48,120 nt of DNA from Pullilachnospira_A gallistercoris (GTDB lineage: Bacteria > Bacillota > Clostridia > Lachnospirales > Lachnospiraceae). Numbering within the stretch: the stretch's first letter is position 1; every line of letters starts with the position of its first letter. Position numbers and translations under genes: made by a program. The notes under the pieces are model-generated. The model was not told where the DNA came from, searched no databases, and worked only from the letters and a program-made list of their open reading frames with translations. Shown piece by piece: positions 30,675-36,691 of this stretch. Location: the NCBI GenBank assembly GCA_018712125.1, contig DVHM01000007.1:1-48120 (forward strand), in the 5' to 3' direction.

Positions 30675-31593
30675 CAAGCTTTGTGAAAAAATCAGAAAGA
30701 CGGGAGCTCCCATTGTGGTGGGACTGGATCCGATGCTCTCCTATATACCGGAGCACATCATAAAGAAAGCATACGAGGAATTCGGCGAGACGCTGGAGGG
30801 AGCCGCCGAGGCGGTGTGGCAGTACAACAAGGGAATTGTGGATGCGGTTTACGATCTGATTCCCGCGGTCAAGCCCCAGATTGCCATGTACGAGCAGTTT
30901 GGCATCCCGGGGATGATCGCTTTCAAGAAGACGGTGGACTATTGTCACGAGAAGGACCTGATCGTGATCGGCGATGTGAAGAGAGGGGACATCGGTTCCA
31001 CTTCCGCGGCCTACGCCACCGCCCATCTGGGCAGGATCACGGTGGGAAGCCGCACCTACGCGCCATTCGACGAGGATTTCGCCACGGTAAATCCCTATCT
31101 GGGAACCGACGGCATCAAGCCCTTTGTGGATGTGTGCAAAGAGGAGCATAAGGGGCTGTTCATTCTGGTCAAGACGTCCAATCCCTCCAGCGGGGAGTTC
31201 CAGGATCGGCTGGTGGACGGCAGACCGCTCTACGAGATCGTGGGAGAGATGGTGGACCGCTGGGGACAGGAGTGCATGGGCTGTTCCTACAGCTACGTGG
31301 GCGCTGTGGTAGGCGCAACCTACCCGGAGATGGGCAAGGCTCTGCGCAAAATCATGCCCAAGTCCTTTATCCTGGTGCCCGGCTACGGAGCCCAGGGCGG
31401 AAAGGGTAAGGATCTGGTACATTTCTTCAACGAGGATGGACTGGGCGCCATCGTCAATTCCTCCAGAGGCATCATCGCGGCTTACAAGCAGGAGGAGTAC
31501 AAGGCGAAGGGCATCACACCGGAGAATTACGCGGACGCGTCCCGGATGGCGGTGGAGGCCATGAGAGAGGATATTGCCCAGGCCCTGGGATAG
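30667..31593 (+). CDS. pyrF: Orotidine 5'-phosphate decarboxylase (type 2)
   Basis: 308 residues. Decarboxylates OMP to UMP. Contains GLDPMLSYIPEHI at the first strand and the active-site DVKRGDIGSTSAAYA (the Asp-Lys-...-Asp triad) at about 102-116. The length and layout are of the longer PyrF group 2 form (about 270-310 residues). Later blocks are VKTSNPSS and VPGYGAQGGKGKDL, which holds the phosphate. The start lies within the end of pyrC (8-nt overlap) with AGGAGG upstream, so translation is coupled. Confidence 0.95.
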   Translation: MIDKLCEKIRKTGAPIVVGLDPMLSYIPEHIIKKAYEEFGETLEGAAEAVWQYNKGIVDAVYDLIPAVKPQIAMYEQFGIPGMIAFKKTVDYCHEKDLIVIGDVKRGDIGSTSAAYATAHLGRITVGSRTYAPFDEDFATVNPYLGTDGIKPFVDVCKEEHKGLFILVKTSNPSSGEFQDRLVDGRPLYEIVGEMVDRWGQECMGCSYSYVGAVVGATYPEMGKALRKIMPKSFILVPGYGAQGGKGKDLVHFFNEDGLGAIVNSSRGIIAAYKQEEYKAKGITPENYADASRMAVEAMREDIAQALG

Positions 31594-31634
31594 AAAAACC
31601 GACAGAATTTGCAGGAAAGAAATGGGAGAGTGCT

Positions 31635-32483
31635 ATGGCAGAGAAGACAAAGAGCCTGGCGGCAGTGGTCAGCCAGGAGAAAATTGCGACGGATATTTAC
31701 AGCCTGATCCTCGCCACACCGGCAGCACAGAAAGCGGTGGCAGGGCAGTTTGTGTCCGTCTACTGTAAGGATCGGACAAAACTTCTGCCCAGACCTATCA
31801 GCATCTGTGAGATCAACCGGGAGGCGGAGACGCTGCGGCTGGTCTACCGGGTAACGGGAAAGGGAACCGGGACGGAGGAATTTTCCCGGCTGAAGGCGGG
31901 AGACCAGGTGGAGATTCTGGGACCGCTGGGGAATGGATTTCCCCTGACCGGGAAACAACCGCTGGTCATCGGCGGCGGCATCGGCGTGCCGCCCATGCTG
32001 GAGCTGGCTCAGGCGCTGTCACGGGTTCTGCTGGTGGAAGAGGTAAAGGCCGGCCGCGCAGACGGCAGCGGGGACAGCAGGCAGGAGGGTCGAGACGTGC
32101 GGGTAACGGCGGTACTGGGCTATCGGGACGGCCAGCTGTTTCTGAAGGAGGAGTTTGAGCCCTGGGCAGAGGTCTACGTTTCCACGGACGACGGTTCCGC
32201 CGGGACAAAGGGGACGGTCATCGATGCCGTGAGAGAGAACGGCGTGGAGGCGGATGTGATTTTCGCCTGCGGGCCAAAGCCCATGCTGCGGGCGGTTAAG
32301 GCTTACGCCGCCGAGAAGGGGATTCCCTGCTACGTCTCCCTGGAGGAGCGGATGGCCTGCGGCATTGGCGCCTGTCTGGGCTGTGTCTGCAAGACCACAG
32401 GGGAGGACGCCCATTCCCACGTACACAATGCGAGAGTCTGCAAGGACGGACCGGTCTTTGCCGCAGAGGAGGTGGAGTTGTGA
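31635..32483 (+). CDS. pyrK: Dihydroorotate dehydrogenase electron-transfer subunit PyrK
   Basis: 282 residues; the FAD and [2Fe-2S] subunit that passes electrons between PyrD and NAD. The N-terminal FAD barrel has LLPRPISICEI (R-P-x-S) and LGPLGNGFPL, the NAD domain has VIGGGIGVPPMLELAQ, and the C-terminus has CGIGACLGCVCKT (Cys ligands of the cluster, with a fourth further on). An Ala/Gly/Arg-rich insertion sits at about 136-155 (KAGRADGSGDSRQEGRD). GGGAGAG precedes ATG 31635. Its stop overlaps the pyrD start. Confidence 0.95.
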   Translation: MAEKTKSLAAVVSQEKIATDIYSLILATPAAQKAVAGQFVSVYCKDRTKLLPRPISICEINREAETLRLVYRVTGKGTGTEEFSRLKAGDQVEILGPLGNGFPLTGKQPLVIGGGIGVPPMLELAQALSRVLLVEEVKAGRADGSGDSRQEGRDVRVTAVLGYRDGQLFLKEEFEPWAEVYVSTDDGSAGTKGTVIDAVRENGVEADVIFACGPKPMLRAVKAYAAEKGIPCYVSLEERMACGIGACLGCVCKTTGEDAHSHVHNARVCKDGPVFAAEEVEL

Positions 32484-33406
32484 TGGAATACAGGGATCAG
32501 AAAAGCACAGCGGTAAACCTTGCTGGCGTGGAGTTGAAAAATCCGGTCATGGTGGCCTCGGGAACTTTTGGATCCGGCGAGGAGTACAGCGAGTTTGTGG
32601 ATCTGAACCGGCTGGGGGCGGTGGTTACCAAGGGGGTGGCCAATGTGCCCTGGCCCGGAAATCCCACGCCAAGGGTGGCGGAGGTGCGAAGCGGCATGCT
32701 CAACGCCATCGGCCTGCAGAATCCAGGCATCGACGTGTTTGCCTCCCGTGATCTCCCGTTTCTGGAGCAGTTTGACACGCGGGTCATCGTCAACGTCTGC
32801 GGAAAGAGCGAGCAGGATTACCTGGAGGTGGTGGAGCGCCTCGGCGACGAGCCCCGGGTAGATATGCTGGAGATCAATATTTCCTGCCCCAATGTGAAGG
32901 AGGGCGGCATCGCTTTCGGCCAGGATCCGAGGGCGGTGGAGGCTATCACAAAGGCGGTAAAGGCAAAGGCAAAACAGCCGGTTATCATGAAGCTGAGTCC
33001 GAATGTGACGGATATCGCGGAGATGGCGAGAGCCGCCGAGGCGGGCGGAGCGGACGTGCTGTCTTTGATCAATACGTTGACCGGGATGAAGATCGACATC
33101 GAGCGTCAGACTTTTGCCCTGGCAAATAAGACTGGCGGCATGTCGGGACCTGCGGTCCACCCCATCGCTGTGCGCATGGTATACCAGACAGCTCAGGCAG
33201 TAAAGATTCCCATCATCGGCATGGGAGGCATCGAGACGGCGGAGGATGCCATCGAGATGATGCTGGCCGGAGCCACTGCCGTGTCGGTGGGCACCGCCAA
33301 TTTCTACAATCCCTACGCTACGGTGGAGATTGTGGAGGGTATTGAGGCCTACATGGATCGGAAGGGAATCAAGGAGATTTCCGAGATCATCGGGGCAGTG
33401 CGGTAG
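32483..33406 (+). CDS. pyrD: Dihydroorotate dehydrogenase, class 1B catalytic subunit
   Basis: 307 residues. An FMN barrel that oxidises dihydroorotate to orotate and, in class 1B, works with PyrK and NAD. Marks: VMVASGTFGSGEEYSEF, the substrate/active-site loop EINISCPNVKEGG with the Cys base, IGMGGIETAEDAIEMMLAGA and TVEIVEGIEAYM. ATG 32483 is joined to the pyrK stop as TGATG, with AGGAGG (32467-32472) 10 nt upstream; GTG 32480 is possible. Last pyrimidine gene of this cluster. Confidence 0.95.
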   Translation: MEYRDQKSTAVNLAGVELKNPVMVASGTFGSGEEYSEFVDLNRLGAVVTKGVANVPWPGNPTPRVAEVRSGMLNAIGLQNPGIDVFASRDLPFLEQFDTRVIVNVCGKSEQDYLEVVERLGDEPRVDMLEINISCPNVKEGGIAFGQDPRAVEAITKAVKAKAKQPVIMKLSPNVTDIAEMARAAEAGGADVLSLINTLTGMKIDIERQTFALANKTGGMSGPAVHPIAVRMVYQTAQAVKIPIIGMGGIETAEDAIEMMLAGATAVSVGTANFYNPYATVEIVEGIEAYMDRKGIKEISEIIGAVR

Positions 33407-33446
33407 TCCCTGTCCCTGTACGCTATGGAAAGGAAGTAAGCGCGTC

Positions 33447-33944
33447 ATGCGATATCAATATTGCCCGAAGTGTGGGGCGAAGCTCTCCCTTCGGCGACTC
33501 GGGGACGACGGGGAAGTGCCCTGGTGCGCTTCCTGTGAAATGCCCTGGTTTGATACGTTTTCCACCTGCGTGATCGCCCTGGTCACAGACGGGGCCGGGC
33601 AGGTGGCTTTGCTGCGGCAGAAGTATATTTCGAATCGGTACGCCAATCTGGTCTCCGGATATATGCAGCCGGGAGAGACCGCCGAGGAGGCGGCCGCCCG
33701 GGAGATCGGCGAGGAACTGGGACTTACGACGACAGAACTTCGCTTTGTGTCCACCTACTGGTTTGAGAAAAAGGACATGCTGATGATCGGGTTTATCGCC
33801 AGGGTGTCCCGCGGGTCCTTTCGGCTTTCGGCGGAAGTGGATGGGGCGGAATGGGTGCCCGCTTCGAAGGCTCTTGCGATGGTACATCCGCCCGGGAGCG
33901 TTTCCTATGCCCTGGTGTCGGCTTTTCTGGAAGAGGAAAGCTGA
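33447..33944 (+). CDS. NUDIX hydrolase with N-terminal zinc ribbon
   Basis: 165 residues. A CPKCG...CASC zinc ribbon (about 6-31) is followed by a NUDIX fold with a complete box GYMQPGETAEEAAAREIGEELGL (GX5EX7REUXEEXGU). This layout is seen in NudC-like (NADH/RNA cap) pyrophosphatases and in a looser group of nucleotide pyrophosphatases; the substrate is not decided by sequence. It lacks the SQPWPFPQS segment of true NudC. AAGGAAG lies 10 nt before ATG 33447. It is 40 nt behind pyrD and probably cotranscribed. Confidence 0.88.
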   Translation: MRYQYCPKCGAKLSLRRLGDDGEVPWCASCEMPWFDTFSTCVIALVTDGAGQVALLRQKYISNRYANLVSGYMQPGETAEEAAAREIGEELGLTTTELRFVSTYWFEKKDMLMIGFIARVSRGSFRLSAEVDGAEWVPASKALAMVHPPGSVSYALVSAFLEEES

Positions 33945-34326
33945 TTGATGCCGGGGGTGTGAAAGTCTTACTGTTTACATGTCTTGTACACCGACGCGAA
34001 TATCTTTTTGTACATCGGCGCTACGGTTGTCTCTCAAGAATGAATGCTGTAAGGGGTAGATTTCTTGGATGCCATACCATTATTTCGGCGATTCCAATTT
34101 CCCTACCGTAGAAAACGAAACGTCAGTACCGTCATATAACCCGAAACGGTCAGAGTGCGGTATATCCGGTAAAGAAAATACGGCCGCCTGATCAGAAGTT
34201 GTCCCATAGTGGTATAACCGATCAAAGTCTACAGTTATTTTGTAAAAAGTCTGATTTTTACCATATTTCCCCTTTGTTAAACCGAAGCCGGCAGATTTTC
34301 GAGCTGGCAGATTCAAGGAAAATCTC
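33945..34326. other. Gene-poor intergenic stretch of lower GC
   Basis: No gene with a convincing ribosome site. It holds two imperfect direct repeats, TTGTACACCGACGCG (33984) and TTGTACATCGGCGCT (34008), and a 78-codon orphan frame on the minus strand (34080-34316). Base use is visibly more AT-rich than the flanks, which suggests a remnant of inserted DNA. I see no intact insertion-sequence ends. Confidence 0.4.
34080..34316 (-). CDS. Orphan 78-codon open frame, unrecognised
   Basis: Reads MNLPARKSAGFGLTKGKYG... with aromatic and Asp-rich content (YKITVDFDRLYHYG, SDRFGLYDGTDVSFST). No ribosome site is seen before its ATG, no family is recognised, and it sits in an AT-richer island. It may be a fragment of a mobile-element gene or not coding at all. 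Confidence 0.2.
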   Translation of the reverse strand: MNLPARKSAGFGLTKGKYGKNQTFYKITVDFDRLYHYGTTSDQAAVFSLPDIPHSDRFGLYDGTDVSFSTVGKLESPK

Positions 34327-34355
34327 TTGACAGGATTGGTAAACTGGTCTAGTAT
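34327..34355 (+). promoter_or_regulatory. Promoter of the padR-SEDS pair
   Basis: Consensus TTGACA (34327-34332), 17-nt spacer, TAGTAT (34350-34355). Confidence 0.75.
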
Positions 34356-34386
34356 ATAGATGACCGATACATAGATGATCTATATA
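34353..34386. promoter_or_regulatory. Candidate PadR operator
   Basis: A perfect 9-bp inverted repeat TATATAGAT-N16-ATCTATATA that overlaps the -10 and the start site. Within it ATAGATGA also occurs twice as a direct repeat (34356, 34371). PadR proteins usually repress their own operon from such sites. Confidence 0.65.
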
Positions 34387-34432
34387 ACATCGTTTTGTTT
34401 GGGAACAGGATACCGGAAGCGCGTCTGAAATT

Positions 34433-34514
34433 GGACAGGAAAGAAATCCCGTGAAAAATCGGACGGGAAAGAAAATTCCGTGAAAAATCAGACGGAAAAA
34501 TTCCGTGAAAAATC
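34433..34514 (+). repeat. Three tandem repeat units in the padR leader
   Basis: Units of 28, 29 and 25 nt, each ending in CCGTGAAAAATC (12 identical bases at 34449, 34478 and 34503). They lie between the operator and the ribosome site, inside the transcribed leader. Confidence 0.75.
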
Positions 34515-34533
34515 GGGGAAGGGAGAGAAGAAA

Positions 34534-34869
34534 ATGAAACCGGAAAAGAGCCTGATATCGGGCAGTACAGCCATGCTGATTTTAAAGCTTCTCAGCGAGA
34601 AGGACATGTATGGCTACGAGATGATCGAGACCCTGCAGGAACGCTCGGAAAATGTATTTGAATTGAAGGCGGGAACCCTCTATCCTCTGCTGCACAGTCT
34701 GGAGGAGAAGAGTTTTCTGACCTGCTATGAGCAGGAGGCTCAGGGAAAGGTGCGCAAGTATTACCACATTACGGGCACCGGCCGAAGGGAATTGAAAGAG
34801 AAGAAAAAGGCCTGGGAAACCTATGCCAGAGCCGTGTCAAATGTATTGTGCTGGGAGGGGAGTTTATGA
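34534..34869 (+). CDS. PadR-family transcriptional regulator
   Basis: 111 residues. Winged helix with the family blocks TAMLILKLLSEKDMYGYEMIETL (about 11-33), FELKAGTLYPLLHSLEEKSFL (about 43-63) and KVRKYYHITGTGRRELKE. It is of the short PadR-s2 group that often sits just before a membrane-protein gene and represses both. GGGAGAGAAG precedes ATG 34534; an in-frame upstream GTG (34480) lies inside the repeat array and is less likely. The ATGA overlap with the next gene shows coupling. Confidence 0.92.
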   Translation: MKPEKSLISGSTAMLILKLLSEKDMYGYEMIETLQERSENVFELKAGTLYPLLHSLEEKSFLTCYEQEAQGKVRKYYHITGTGRRELKEKKKAWETYARAVSNVLCWEGSL

Positions 34870-36251
34870 CAAGGGAAGAATATCTGAGCGCCGTGGAGGA
34901 ACAGATCCGCTGTAAAAAGGTTCGCCCCATGGTGCGCAGGGAGTTGGAGGACCATATTCAGGATCAGAGGGACGCTTATATTTCGGAAGGAAAAATCGGC
35001 CGGGAGGCGGAGAAACTGGCGGTCTGTCAGATGGGGGATCCTGTTGAGACCGGAAGAGCGTTGGATCGGATCCACCGCCCGCGGATGGAGTGGATGCTGC
35101 CGTTGATGGCGGTTCTTCTGTCCGCCTGCGGTCTGATGATTCAGTATCTGAGTCTAACGGTTTCCGGGGAGGAGATGACGCTCCTTTCTTTTTTGAGCGG
35201 TACGCTGCCGGTCTACGGGATCGGGATCATGCTGATGATCGGGATTTCCTTTGTGGATTATCGCTTTCTGGATCGGATCGTGTGGCCGTTGTATCTGGGG
35301 CTTCTGGTCTGCGCCGCGGCGCTCTCTGACTGGATGCACTATGACAACGAGCAGATGGCATCGCCCAGGGAAATCCTCTGGACCCTGTTTTTAGTGCTTT
35401 TTGCGGTTATCGTCTACCGGTCCCGGGGCGAGGGCATGCGGGGGATGGCGAAAAACCTGGGGCTGCTCCTGTTTCACTGTCTTTATATGAATGTGATGAC
35501 CAACTTTCATGTGTACTATGCGGTGGTAGGAGCCTGTCTGATTATGGTTCTGGCCGCCGCGGTAAGAGGACTTTACGGCGGAGACCGGGAGCGCCAGTCA
35601 CTGACTTTCCTGGCGTTGTTCGGAGGAGTCCCGGCGTTTTTTATCTTTCTGTGCCTGATCTGGGGAGTACTCTGCAAAGGACTCGGCGTAGGAGCGGATT
35701 CCATCGGAAATTACCATGTGCAGCGCCTGTTGGCCTGGCTGATGCCGGAGGAGTATTCCCATTCCTTTGCCTTCACATTTCTGCAGGCCAGGGACCAGGC
35801 GGGGCGGATGTCTTTCCTGGGAAATGGCGACTTCGGACTCTTTGATGATCTGGGGCCCGGGGCGGACTATGTGGTGGGCCGTCTGGCTGCCTGGTTTGGC
35901 TGGGGTGCGCTGCTGCTGGTTATCCTGTTTCTGGCAGTTTTTCTCGGAAGGATGGTCCGGGATGTCCTGGCCCAGAAAAATCGTATGGGATTTCTCATCG
36001 GGACAGGGATCTGCGGTCTCTTCTGCCTGAAAATGGTTCTGTATGTGCTTCAGAATCTGGGTATCATGTACAGCGTGTTTTCCGTGGATATGCCCTTCCT
36101 GTCCGGACAGCCCCACAGCGTGATTCTGCACTTTGCGCTGTTGGGCCTGCTGATGGCAGTGTATCGAAATACGATGACAGCGCCGGAGATCGGCGGGACC
36201 CGGCGGCGCCTTCGGTTCCGGGTGGCGCTGGAGACGGAGAACGTGAGGTAG
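34866..36251 (+). CDS. SEDS (FtsW/RodA/SpoVE)-like membrane protein with N-terminal permease-prefix domain
   Basis: 461 residues. Residues 1-70 are the small helical prefix (YLSAVEEQI..KKVRPMVRRELEDHIQDQRDAYISEG) commonly carried by PadR-linked membrane proteins. About ten membrane helices follow. The last third recalls SEDS glycosyltransferases: RLLAWLMPEEYSHSFAFTFLQARDQ, GNGDFG, ADYVVGRLAAWFGWGALLLVI, and PFLSG followed by a final helix ending MAVYRN. In true SEDS proteins the ADYV segment continues into an EE..G pair; here it is AAWFG, so polymerase activity is uncertain. Start ATG 34866 overlaps the padR stop. A stress-induced envelope role under PadR control is inferred. Confidence 0.65.
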   Translation: MTREEYLSAVEEQIRCKKVRPMVRRELEDHIQDQRDAYISEGKIGREAEKLAVCQMGDPVETGRALDRIHRPRMEWMLPLMAVLLSACGLMIQYLSLTVSGEEMTLLSFLSGTLPVYGIGIMLMIGISFVDYRFLDRIVWPLYLGLLVCAAALSDWMHYDNEQMASPREILWTLFLVLFAVIVYRSRGEGMRGMAKNLGLLLFHCLYMNVMTNFHVYYAVVGACLIMVLAAAVRGLYGGDRERQSLTFLALFGGVPAFFIFLCLIWGVLCKGLGVGADSIGNYHVQRLLAWLMPEEYSHSFAFTFLQARDQAGRMSFLGNGDFGLFDDLGPGADYVVGRLAAWFGWGALLLVILFLAVFLGRMVRDVLAQKNRMGFLIGTGICGLFCLKMVLYVLQNLGIMYSVFSVDMPFLSGQPHSVILHFALLGLLMAVYRNTMTAPEIGGTRRRLRFRVALETENVR

Positions 36252-36319
36252 TTTTGCGGAGCGGAGAGCGTGAGGTGGTTTCGTGGGACGAAGAACGTGA
36301 GGTAGTTTCGCAGGATGAC
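36239..36319 (+). repeat. Three 27-bp tandem repeats across the stop codon of the SEDS-like gene
   Basis: GARCGTGAGGTRGTTTYG-type units start at 36239, 36266 and 36293, an exact 27-bp period. The stop codon lies in the first copy, so the others are 3' untranslated. Confidence 0.8.
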
Positions 36320-36325
36320 AGATAG

Positions 36326-36373
36326 AAAAGTCAGCCCCTAAAAGGATTTTTCCTCTTTGAGGCTGACTTTTTT
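36326..36373 (+). terminator. Terminator of the padR-SEDS operon
   Basis: AAAAGTCAGCC pairs with GGCTGACTTTT across a 24-nt loop; TTTTTT follows. Confidence 0.7.
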
Positions 36374-36691
36374 CTGCTCTTTTTTTGAGTGAAAATTTCT
36401 TTTTCCGTCCAAACAAGCCTTTTTGCTCTGGGGGCTGACATTTCTCTGTATTTTTCTGATTTTTCCTGCTTTTTCTGTCTTCTTCCGTCTTTTGCGCCGA
36501 AAAAGTTCAGCCTCTAAATGAGATTCTTGGCGGAGAGGCGGAAGTTTCTTAATCTGCCTGTCGACACTCTGAAAGAAAGTTCATCCCCTAAGGCGCAGTT
36601 TGCCTCCAGGGGCGGAATTTTGGGAGGGAGGCCGCAAAAACGGCGCACCCTCCCTCGTCAGGGAAAAGATAAAGAACAATAGCCAGGCTGT
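36374..36691. repeat. Intergenic stretch with dispersed AAGTTCAGCCYCTAA-like motifs
   Basis: About 320 bp without a gene. Degenerate copies of AAAGTYCAKCCYCTAA occur at about 36327, 36502 and 36577, and the reverse form GGGGGCTGAC at about 36426. Some of these can pair with each other. A GC-rich hairpin (GGGAGGGAGG...CCCTCCC, about 36630-36656) sits before the GH3 stop codon but has no U-run. Confidence 0.45.

Noticed and set aside
34433..34514. Possible CRISPR-like array in the padR leader
   Set aside because: Only three units, 25-29 nt long with no unique spacers and no cas genes; it is a tandem repeat. The same holds for 36239-36319.
36630..36656. Terminator for the GH3 gene
   Set aside because: The GC-rich hairpin is real, but no U-run follows on the minus strand, so it cannot be called an intrinsic terminator.
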